The notes under the pieces were generated by a model. It was given only the letters and a program-made list of their open reading frames with translations, was not told the origin of the DNA and searched no databases. A stretch of DNA of 10,000 bases from Peribacillus asahii (GTDB lineage: Bacteria > Bacillota > Bacilli > Bacillales > DSM-1321). Position numbers and translations under genes: made by a program. Shown here one piece after another: positions 1-5,881 of this stretch (the stretch's first letter is position 1; each line of letters begins with the position of its first letter). Location: positions 4,522,501-4,532,500 of the forward strand of contig NZ_CP026095.1 of the NCBI RefSeq assembly GCF_004006295.1, given 5' to 3'.

Positions 1-246
1 TCAAAGAACTAGTTTGTCTTGCTGACAAGAATTTATTTTACTCTCTTATTTCTAATTCGTCAATTGTTTTTTGAAATATTTTTTCTTAACAATTAGCGAA
101 CAATAATATAGAGATAATTCTTACGGCTATTGCTTAACAAATCTATTATTTGTTTCAGTAGAGCTTCTTAAGCCGGTTTTTATATAATACTCTATCGATC
201 AATATAAATCAATACTAATTTTCAAAAAGATACACACGAAAACGAC
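1..246. other. AT-rich non-coding stretch
   Basis: I found no convincing gene here on either strand. A short hairpin (TTGTC 14-18 / GACAA 24-28, loop of 5) is followed by a T-rich stretch on the plus strand. It could be a weak terminator for a gene ending left of the window, but a 5-bp stem is little evidence. A TATAAT hexamer at 183-188 has no matching -35 at normal spacing. The rest looks like plain AT-rich intergenic DNA. Confidence 0.4.
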
Positions 247-289
247 AAAAGGAGCGCCAATCATTTTTAACATGATGAACTCTCCTTTT
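247..289 (-). terminator. Probable rho-independent terminator of the YitT-like gene
   Basis: Read on the minus strand, AAAAGGAG and CTCCTTTT form an 8-bp stem beginning just after the stop codon of the membrane-protein gene. A second stem (ATCAT/ATGAT, 260-264 and 272-276) closes most of the large loop. The 3' side continues into a T-rich run (TTTTGTCGTTTT). The loop is large, so this is a moderate call. Confidence 0.5.
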
Positions 290-291
290 CT

Positions 292-873
292 TTATCTCAC
301 ATAAAAATTTATGGACTTAAAAGTATTCAGTACTCCAACACATAGCCCCACGCAAGAAATTGTGATAATCGAATAAATTAACTTAAAGTCTTTTAATATA
401 ATAATTCCGGCAATTATGATGAATACATCAATAAGAAACATAACAATTCCAGGGTTAATGGCTTTTGATTTTGAAATTAACAGTGCTAATAAATCGATTC
501 CTCCAGGACTGATATGTAGCCGAATCATGAAGCCAATACCAATTCCAATTGTGATTCCACCAAGAATTGCACTGATTAATATTGGTAGATGCAATAATCC
601 GTTTAGTGGTGTTAGCCAATCAATCATTGTTGAAGTAAAAACCAATCCAAGAATCGCATTAATGAAATAGGACTTATCGTATAGAAGAGATAGAAGGTAT
701 ATCGGAGTATTGATCATGATAATGCTGTGCCCAACCTGAGTACCCCAAATATATTTAATTAACAGACTGATGCCAAATACCCCTCCATTTATTATATGAA
801 GGGGAAGTATAAATATATTTAGACCAATTCCGATACAAACACTTGAAAAGAGTAAAACAACTAACTTTTTCAT
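292..873 (-). CDS. Short YitT/YczE-type integral membrane protein (193 aa)
   Basis: A very hydrophobic protein with about five or six membrane segments. The motifs I see are a Gly-Gly turn near residues 30-31 (INGGVFGISLL) and a second, HISPGGIDLLALL, at 120-132. Both match the repeated glycine motifs of the YitT (DUF161) membrane family, whose transport or other role is not established. Full-length YitT proteins are about 280 aa and end in a soluble DUF2179 domain. Here the protein stops after the membrane part with a basic tail (FKSINFYVR), so it is a short, YczE-like form or a naturally truncated one. I chose the ATG at 873 because AAGGGG lies 9 nt upstream. An in-frame TTG at 894 and ATG at 882 would place the start at or before that site. 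It sits alone, downstream of the chromate transporter pair with a 92-nt gap, and may be co-transcribed since I see no terminator between them. Confidence 0.82.
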   Translation of the reverse strand: MKKLVVLLFSSVCIGIGLNIFILPLHIINGGVFGISLLIKYIWGTQVGHSIIMINTPIYLLSLLYDKSYFINAILGLVFTSTMIDWLTPLNGLLHLPILISAILGGITIGIGIGFMIRLHISPGGIDLLALLISKSKAINPGIVMFLIDVFIIIAGIIILKDFKLIYSIITISCVGLCVGVLNTFKSINFYVR

Positions 874-965
874 AAAAAGCATCCCCTTGTCCAAATCATT
901 ATCTTAAAACATATGAAGGGAATGCTAATATCATACGGATTAATGAGGAAGTACCCTTACTCTTC

Positions 966-1508
966 TTATGAGTAAAGAGCAACCCCCACTAACCCAGAAA
1001 GAATAATGATATAGATAGGATGCCAACGGAACTTCAATAACAACACAAGTGATAACCCAAAGATAAACAATAAGCTTACTGTATGCCACGAAACGTTTAT
1101 CGTAATCAAATTGTTGGAAAGAGCAAAGCTTAATGCAGCATAGATAACTAAACTAGCGACAATAGGTCTTAATCCATAAAAAATCGATTGAACAATTGAA
1201 TAGTTTTGTAGTTTAGTAAAAAAGGTAGCTACAACAAGGACCAGGATAATAGAAGGAAGCAAGACTCCGAGAGTAGCTATGATTGCTCCTGCTATGCCCG
1301 CTGTAGAATATCCGACGAGAATAGCACTATTTGTTGCAATTGGACCGGGAGACATCCCAGCAATGGCGATAACATCGGTAAATTGTTGTGTTGTCATCCA
1401 TCCGTGTTGGGAAGCTTCAGCTTCTATTACGGGGATCATCGCATAGCCGCCTCCGAACGATACAAAACCGATGACAAAGAATGTTCTAAATAGCTCCCAT
1501 AATATCAT
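966..1508 (-). CDS. Chromate transporter, short-chain CHR protein, second subunit (180 aa)
   Basis: A single CHR-domain membrane protein (PF02417 type) with about five or six hydrophobic segments. The family signature is clear: FGGGYAMIPVIE at residues 18-29, then the MSPGPIATNS loop at 52-61. Long CHR proteins carry two such domains. Short ones come as adjacent gene pairs, and in Bacillus subtilis both partners of such a pair are needed for chromate efflux. The partner lies directly upstream (17-nt gap), so the two probably form one heteromeric exporter of chromate in the cytoplasmic membrane. Start choice: ATG at 1508 has a strong AAGGGAGG about 8 nt upstream. The GTG at 1517 overlaps that site and cannot use it. 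Actual substrate is inferred from family; some CHR proteins have not been shown to move chromate. Confidence 0.9.
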   Translation of the reverse strand: MILWELFRTFFVIGFVSFGGGYAMIPVIEAEASQHGWMTTQQFTDVIAIAGMSPGPIATNSAILVGYSTAGIAGAIIATLGVLLPSIILVLVVATFFTKLQNYSIVQSIFYGLRPIVASLVIYAALSFALSNNLITINVSWHTVSLLFIFGLSLVLLLKFRWHPIYIIILSGLVGVALYS

Positions 1509-1525
1509 CGCTTGCACCTCCCTTC

Positions 1526-2146
1526 TTAAATCCCCGCCCCCATGAAATAATCAGGGTGATTTTTATAATCCTCGTTCTTTTGTTCTAACTTCATGTTATA
1601 TCCCAATTTTCTTTTAACAAACCTGCAAACAATTCCTGTTAAAGCACCAAGTAAAATGACGAATATAGGATGAATGACGAAGAGAAGTGGAACACCTACT
1701 ATCATGATGCCTAATGTTGATTTGTCAGTAATGGCTGTTTTTCCTGTTTTGATGGCTGCATAAGCAATTAAGGCGACAACAGATGCTCTAATGGCTAGAA
1801 AGGCAGCTTCTACCTTTGAATTATCTTGAAAGAAAAAATATAAAATGCCCAAGGCTAGCACAATAAAAAAGGTCGGTAATGAAATACCAAGCATGGCTGC
1901 AATAGCACCCTTTATCCCGCCTATTCGCTTCCCAATAAAAGTTGCGGAATTAATAGCAACCGCTCCTGGTACAGCCTGAGATAACGCAAACACATCGGTA
2001 ACTTCTTCACTTTTTAACCATTTTCTCTTTTCTACCACTTCTTTTTCGATTAAAGGAATCATGGCATAGCCACCTCCGAACGTGACAGGCCCCATTTTAA
2101 AAAAGGTCCAAAATAATTGAAAAAATATTTTCCACTCTTCCTTCAT
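1526..2146 (-). CDS. Chromate transporter, short-chain CHR protein, first subunit (206 aa)
   Basis: First gene of the CHR pair. It carries FGGGYAMIPLIEKE at residues 23-36 and the second conserved loop as SQAVPGAVAINSATF at 56-70, with PGA where the partner has PGP, a difference that marks the two halves of the dimer. Several hydrophobic segments follow. The C-terminus is a charged tail of about 25 residues (KLEQKNEDYKNHPDYF), likely cytoplasmic. Start: the ATG at 2146 puts the FGGG motif at the usual distance from the N-terminus and has a weak AGAAGTGG upstream. An in-frame ATG at 2164 would add six residues but has no visible ribosome site. No chromate-responsive regulator gene is linked. 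The DNA immediately upstream holds a repeat element, so the promoter region may have been rearranged. Confidence 0.88.
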   Translation of the reverse strand: MKEEWKIFFQLFWTFFKMGPVTFGGGYAMIPLIEKEVVEKRKWLKSEEVTDVFALSQAVPGAVAINSATFIGKRIGGIKGAIAAMLGISLPTFFIVLALGILYFFFQDNSKVEAAFLAIRASVVALIAYAAIKTGKTAITDKSTLGIMIVGVPLLFVIHPIFVILLGALTGIVCRFVKRKLGYNMKLEQKNEDYKNHPDYFMGAGI

Positions 2147-2176
2147 TGCTTCCACTTCTTTCATTTTGTTCTATAA

Positions 2177-2257
2177 TCAGCTTTCTTGATTTATCGTAAT
2201 GACCTTATTGACTACATCATCAAAGGACTCAGGAAAGGTAAATTGCAACACGAGCAT
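2177..2257 (-). other. Short coding-like segment before the chromate genes (26 codons)
   Basis: An ATG-to-TGA frame on the minus strand ends 30 nt before the chromate transporter start. It has an AGGAC about 8 nt before the ATG. The peptide (containing TFPESFDDVVNKV) looks protein-like rather than random. It could be the C-terminal remnant of a gene cut off at the repeat element that ends at 2260, a leader peptide, or chance. I do not recognise it. Confidence 0.2.
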
Positions 2258-2259
2258 TG

Positions 2260-2384
2260 AGGCTGTCCTAAAAATGGCCTTCATCCGAGTCATGAAGGAC
2301 AAAATCAAGAAATCCAGCCAGGGCAATAGCCTTCATCAGAGTCATGAAGGTCATAATGGAGTAATCCAGCTTTTGAGACAACCC
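2260..2384. mobile_element. MITE-like repeat element, about 125 bp
   Basis: Imperfect terminal inverted repeats bound the element: 2260-2273 (AGGCTGTCCTAAAA) and 2371-2384 (reverse complement GGGTTGTCTCAAAA), 10 of 14 matching, both ending in AAAA facing inward. Inside are two copies of a 41-bp unit. It has no coding capacity of its own. Size, inverted ends and hairpin-rich interior fit a non-autonomous miniature element or a Bacillus-type intergenic repeat family. I see no clear target-site duplication, so mobility is inferred. Confidence 0.5.
2278..2370. repeat. Two direct copies of a 41-bp unit, each starting with a hairpin
   Basis: Copies at 2278-2318 and 2330-2370 match at 35 of 41 positions with a 52-bp period. 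Each opens with a near-perfect palindrome, CCTTCAT and ATGAAGG around a short core, at 2278-2298 and 2330-2350, and each ends in AATCCAGC. The six differences are single substitutions or one 2-base change, consistent with an old duplication inside the element. Confidence 0.8.
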
Positions 2385-2551
2385 AGAACGTTTATCTGTT
2401 TTATATACAATATAGATAGAACCGATTATGATTCTAGACTTGTAAAGAATCAAATCTGTTGGACTACCTCATCGAAGTTCTCCTACCTTTTAATATTATA
2501 GATGATTGAAAATATTCAACAAGTCATGGAGATTATTTCCTCAAATATAGA

Positions 2552-2579
2552 AAAGAACCGAAGAAATCTCCGGTTCTTT
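2552..2579 (-). terminator. Terminator of the CitMHS-AtuA operon
   Basis: A perfect 9-bp stem (AAAGAACCG / CGGTTCTTT) closes a 10-nt loop that can add three more pairs. On the minus strand it is followed by a T-rich run (TTTTCTATATTT). It starts 27 nt after the stop codon of the last operon gene. Confidence 0.8.
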
Positions 2580-2605
2580 GATATACACCTTATTCGTCTT
2601 CTTTC

Positions 2606-2917
2606 TTATACTTCAATTTCCATCTCTAGCAATGCATAGCTTAAACTCTTTCCATGAGTATCCATCCCTAAAGAAGTGGTCACTCCTCCCAGTAAAGCTT
2701 GATGGCATACAAACTGGAGCGCTGATATATTGGGCACCTCATAACGGACAATATCACCTTCTACGATGTTCTTTAAATGCTTTTTCACTTTTTCAACTGT
2801 GACCTTCTCGCAAATCATTGGGTAGTCCTTTTCATTATAAGGAATGAGAGATAGCATAAGCGTATTTCCCTTATCCCCAGCACGACTATGAGCAAGTTCA
2901 TACAATTTTTTCTTCAT
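2606..2917 (-). CDS. AtuA-type ferredoxin-fold protein, free-standing (103 aa)
   Basis: This small protein corresponds to the C-terminal domain found fused to AtuA in many proteobacteria. The hallmark is LAHSRAGDKGNTL at residues 8-20, with VRYEVPNISALQFVCHQALLGGVTTSLGMDTHGKSL further on. In this bacterium the two parts are separate genes overlapping by 20 nt, so they are very probably translated together and form one complex. The biochemical role of the family is not established. Start: ATG at 2917 has AAGGGAG about 10 nt upstream, inside the end of the larger gene; a nearer ATG at 2924 is out of frame. It is the last gene of the operon, before a strong terminator. Confidence 0.88.
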   Translation of the reverse strand: MKKKLYELAHSRAGDKGNTLMLSLIPYNEKDYPMICEKVTVEKVKKHLKNIVEGDIVRYEVPNISALQFVCHQALLGGVTTSLGMDTHGKSLSYALLEMEIEV

Positions 2918-4232
2918 TCTTCATGCTCTCCCTTATCGTAATCTGTACATCTATTTTATTTCGTGGTATTAGGGTAGAAACGATCCCAACGACTTCATTT
3001 GTATATTTACGCGCTCCCCCTCCGCCGGCAGGTCCATTTGTATAGAGAGCTTCTACTTCTTCTCCAACTTTTACCGCCTCTTCTAAAACAGCTGCTCTAC
3101 CTGCAACTCGAAGCCGGACTTCATAAGGCAGAGATTGTCCGTAGGTTGTCCGGTGCACAGACGAAACGCCGATATAATCAATTCGAAGATCCTGGACTTC
3201 CTCTTTCAATCGTTCATATATTACTTCTCCAGCTAACTTAGCTCTCCCTAATGCGTTAGACCCTGCATAAGAAATTTCTCCTTCTCCGATAAACCCTGCT
3301 TGGTAGCCTACACTCACCTTTAACGTATCCGGTTTCTTTTTCCCTCTTCCGCCACGTATTTCAACACGATTTGGAGAGATTTCACGGATATACACGGATG
3401 TGAAATCTGCAATAACGTCAGGTGTTATATACTCATATGGATTCATTACTTCATATAAAAGTTGTTCTTTCGTTGTCGCTAAATTAATCAATCCACCTGT
3501 ACCTTCTATTTTACTAATCACGGCAGAACCATCAGATTCCACTTCAGCAAATGGGAACCCTAGTTCAGCAAAGTTTGGTATATCTTTTTTGCCTGGATCA
3601 GCGAAATAGCCGCCAGCCAGTTGTCCTCCACATTCTAATAAGTGGCCAATGATTGTTCCTCTTGCCAGTAGGCCGACATCATCTACGGACCAACCAAAAT
3701 GATGAATCATCGGAGCTAGAAATAAGGAAGGATCGGCTATTCGACCAGTAATAATAACATCCGCACCTGTCTCTAAAGCTGGTAATACCGCTTCTACACC
3801 AAGGTAAGCGTTTGCTGAAATGACATGTTGAACCGATGATATAGGTTCATTCGTCTCTAAAATACGGTCATCAGAGTGAATGTACTTTAGAACATCATCT
3901 CCTGTTACTGCGGCTACTTTAATCGAAATCCCAAGACGTTGAGCGATTTCTACAATCTTTTCAGCAGCACCAATAGGATTTGCCGCTCCCATATTCGTAA
4001 TAATCCGAGTTTTATTTTTACAAATAATCGGTAGAAGAAGTTCCATTCTTTTTTCTAATAAAGGGTCATAGCCTAATAAAGGATTTTGACTTTTTCGCTT
4101 TTGTGCTAAGGCAATCGTTCGTTCGGCTAAGCACTCTAATACGAGATAATCCAAATCTCCTTTTTCCGCGAGTAAAACTGCAGGTTCTAATCGATCTCCT
4201 GAAAAGCCTGCCCCAGATCCAATTCTAATCAT
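2898..4232 (-). CDS. AtuA-family protein (DUF1446), 444 aa
   Basis: A soluble protein of the acyclic terpene utilisation AtuA family. Conserved segments in order: IRIGSGAGFSGDRLEPA (2-18), TNMGAANPIGAAEKI (79-93), DVIITGRIADPSL (158-170), LECGGQLAGGYFADPG (199-214), EGTGGLI (243-249), HRTTYG (360-365) and the glycine-rich NGPAGGGGARKY (399-410). The family is named from the Pseudomonas citronellol/geraniol cluster, but its reaction is unknown, and terpene use should not be assumed here. Linkage to a CitMHS transporter suggests it handles a carboxylic acid taken up by that transporter. Start: ATG at 4232 has GAGG 8 nt upstream. The GTG at 4241 and ATG at 4238 sit on or next to that site. The ribosome site overlaps the end of the transporter gene, 10 nt away, pointing to coupled translation. 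Confidence 0.88.
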   Translation of the reverse strand: MIRIGSGAGFSGDRLEPAVLLAEKGDLDYLVLECLAERTIALAQKRKSQNPLLGYDPLLEKRMELLLPIICKNKTRIITNMGAANPIGAAEKIVEIAQRLGISIKVAAVTGDDVLKYIHSDDRILETNEPISSVQHVISANAYLGVEAVLPALETGADVIITGRIADPSLFLAPMIHHFGWSVDDVGLLARGTIIGHLLECGGQLAGGYFADPGKKDIPNFAELGFPFAEVESDGSAVISKIEGTGGLINLATTKEQLLYEVMNPYEYITPDVIADFTSVYIREISPNRVEIRGGRGKKKPDTLKVSVGYQAGFIGEGEISYAGSNALGRAKLAGEVIYERLKEEVQDLRIDYIGVSSVHRTTYGQSLPYEVRLRVAGRAAVLEEAVKVGEEVEALYTNGPAGGGGARKYTNEVVGIVSTLIPRNKIDVQITIRESMKNEEKIV

Positions 4233-4242
4233 TTTCATCACC

Positions 4243-5550
4243 TCAAATAGTAATCGCTCCTGTTAGTAAAGCTACAATCGTCATAACAATCGTTGTTCCA
4301 AATGCCCATTTAAAAATAAAGCGCTGGTGATCACCTAAACGAACTCCAGTTAGCCCGATAAGAATAAAAGTAGACGCTGTTAATGGACTTAAAGGAAATC
4401 CAGTCGTCATTTGTCCAAGTATAGCGGCCCGACCGATTTCAATAGGATCAACCCCGAATGAAGCGGCCGTTTGACTAATAATAGGAAGAATCCCAAAATA
4501 ATAAGCATCCGGTGTAAAGACTAAGCTAAGAGGCATACCCGTAATCGCTACAAGTACAGGCAGATAGCCAGCTAATGATTCAGGAATAATCGAAACCATG
4601 GAAGAAGCCATTGCATCAATCATTTTTGTCCCTGTAAGAATTCCAGTAAAAATCCCTGCTGCAAAGATCATCGTAGAAACGAGTACAACATTCCCCGCAT
4701 GGCTCGATATCCGTTCCTGCTGTTCTTTAGGATTTCGGTAATTGACAAGTAAGGCGATACAAAAAGCAATAATAAATAATATCGGAAGTGGCAGCCATAC
4801 CTTGACCAAAGCCACGAGAAGGATAATGGTTAAGATGAGATTAAACCAAAAAAGTTGAGGGCGTTTAGCCTCTATAGCGGCAGCTTGCTCTTCCATAATG
4901 CCGGTATAATCCTCATTCAAATCGATAATTCCCAATCTTGCTCTTTCCTTTTTCCCAAGCCAAAAAGCTGAAAACAGGACCCACAAGATTCCCACAATCA
5001 TGGCAGGCAACACAGGATGAAACAATGCAGCAGCATCCGTATTTAAGGCTGTCATTGCCCTTGCAGTAGGTCCACCCCACGGCGCAAGATTCATGACTCC
5101 AGCCCCCAAGGCAACAACACCTGCTAACACGAGCGGATTCATCTTCAACCTTTTATAAAGAGGCAGTAACGCGGTCACCGTAATCATAAAAGTAGAAGCA
5201 CCATCACCATCTAATGCGACAAGCATCGTAATAACCGCTGTCCCGATAACAACCTTCAATGGGTCCCCCTTGACCAATTGAAGCATCTTGTTAATCATCG
5301 GATCAAATAAACCAGTATCAATCATTAATCCAAAATATAAGACAGCGAAAACAATCATAATCCCTGTAGGAGCAACCTTTATGACACCATCTAACATCAT
5401 TTGCCCTATTTCTAAACCAAATCCACCAATTAAAGCAAAAACGACCGGCACTAGAACTAAAGCAATTAAGACCGATAAACGGTTAGTCATAATTAAAAAC
5501 AAGAAAATCCCTATAGTTAAGAAACCTAATAATGCTAAAATACCCCTCAC
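4243..5550 (-). CDS. CitMHS-family citrate/carboxylate transporter (435 aa)
   Basis: A membrane protein with roughly 11-12 hydrophobic segments and the usual length of Bacillus CitM/CitH metal-citrate symporters (about 430 aa). Family blocks visible: LIALVLVPVVFALIGGF at 28-44, VALDGDGASTFMITVTALLPLYKRL at 111-135, and NLAPWGGPTARAMTAL at 154-169. It likely imports a di- or tricarboxylate together with protons and perhaps a divalent metal ion; the exact substrate cannot be read from sequence. It is the first gene of the sigma-54 operon, so its product probably supplies the substrate of the AtuA-type proteins. The start is unusual. The assigned GTG at 5550 lies within a tandem GTGAGGGG GTGAGGGG, so its GAGG is only 2 nt upstream, closer than normal. 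Homologues begin near ILALLGF, so the true start is within a few residues of this. Confidence 0.9.
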   Translation of the reverse strand: MRGILALLGFLTIGIFLFLIMTNRLSVLIALVLVPVVFALIGGFGLEIGQMMLDGVIKVAPTGIMIVFAVLYFGLMIDTGLFDPMINKMLQLVKGDPLKVVIGTAVITMLVALDGDGASTFMITVTALLPLYKRLKMNPLVLAGVVALGAGVMNLAPWGGPTARAMTALNTDAAALFHPVLPAMIVGILWVLFSAFWLGKKERARLGIIDLNEDYTGIMEEQAAAIEAKRPQLFWFNLILTIILLVALVKVWLPLPILFIIAFCIALLVNYRNPKEQQERISSHAGNVVLVSTMIFAAGIFTGILTGTKMIDAMASSMVSIIPESLAGYLPVLVAITGMPLSLVFTPDAYYFGILPIISQTAASFGVDPIEIGRAAILGQMTTGFPLSPLTASTFILIGLTGVRLGDHQRFIFKWAFGTTIVMTIVALLTGAITI

Positions 5551-5594
5551 CCCTCACTAGTTTTTTATAACTACTAATCTATATCTTTAATTAA

Positions 5595-5610
5595 TACAAG
5601 AACCATGCCA
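5595..5610 (-). promoter_or_regulatory. Sigma-54 (-24/-12) promoter of the CitMHS operon
   Basis: On the minus strand TGGCAT-N5-TTGTA matches TGGCAC-N5-TTGCW at 9 of 11 positions, with the essential GG at 5608-5609 and GG-N10-GT spacing (C replaced by T at the -12 element). It lies 45 nt before the transporter start. A gene for a sigma-54 activator is adjacent and inverted repeats lie 150-270 nt upstream, which supports it far more than the match alone would. Confidence 0.72.
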
Positions 5611-5700
5611 AAAATGGAATTTCTCACATAAATTTGTAAATAATTAATTTATTTTAACTAGTTTTCATATAAAATATCGATTTTCGAGAAATTATGAAGA

Positions 5701-5736
5701 AAATAAAAAAAGAAAGTACCATAAAAACACTTTCTT
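5701..5736 (-). terminator. Terminator of the sigma-54 activator gene
   Basis: On the minus strand AAGAAAGT (5736-5729) pairs with ACTTTCTT (5717-5710) across an 11-nt loop, followed by a run of Ts interrupted by one A. The stem is AT-rich but perfect over 8 bp. It lies between the activator-binding repeats and the -24/-12 promoter and would end activator transcripts before the operon begins. Confidence 0.6.
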
Positions 5737-5758
5737 CAAATCTATTTTCCCGCTTCCT

Positions 5759-5778
5759 ATTTCTAATGTTTTAGAAAT
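5759..5778. promoter_or_regulatory. Activator-binding inverted repeat, copy 1
   Basis: ATTTCTAA-N4-TTAGAAAT with perfect 8-bp arms, spacer TGTT. This is the copy nearest the promoter, centred about 160 bp upstream of the -24 element. It has the same arms as two further copies in this gap, the arrangement expected for an upstream activating sequence of a sigma-54 activator. Confidence 0.7.
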
Positions 5779-5826
5779 GGTAACTGGGAAAGATATTTTA
5801 TTACATATCGGTATTAGGCTATCCAC

Positions 5827-5852
5827 CTCATTTCTAAATATTTAGAAATGAG
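5827..5852. promoter_or_regulatory. Activator-binding inverted repeat, copy 2 (26-bp perfect palindrome)
   Basis: The same 8-bp arms around spacer ATAT (5830-5849), extended by CTC/GAG so that all 26 bp form a perfect palindrome with 13-nt arms (CTCATTTCTAAAT and its complement). Centred 71 bp from copy 1 and 31 bp, about three helical turns, from copy 3. Probably the strongest binding site. Confidence 0.7.
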
Positions 5853-5860
5853 ATGGAGGT

Positions 5861-5880
5861 ATTTCTAACATTTTAGAAAT
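5861..5880. promoter_or_regulatory. Activator-binding inverted repeat, copy 3
   Basis: ATTTCTAA-N4-TTAGAAAT with spacer CATT. It lies 1 nt beyond the stop codon of the activator gene, so the gene and its presumed operator array are directly joined. Confidence 0.68.
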
Positions 5881-5881
5881 T

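Noticed and set aside
2268..2453. Minus-strand 61-codon open frame
   Set aside because: More than half of it is simply translation through the repeat element (a repeated FMTLMKA/FVLHDSDE pattern), with no ribosome site before its first ATG.
2199..2501. Plus-strand 100-codon open frame in the gap before the chromate genes
   Set aside because: It crosses the repeat element, has no Shine-Dalgarno, and shows no protein-like pattern.
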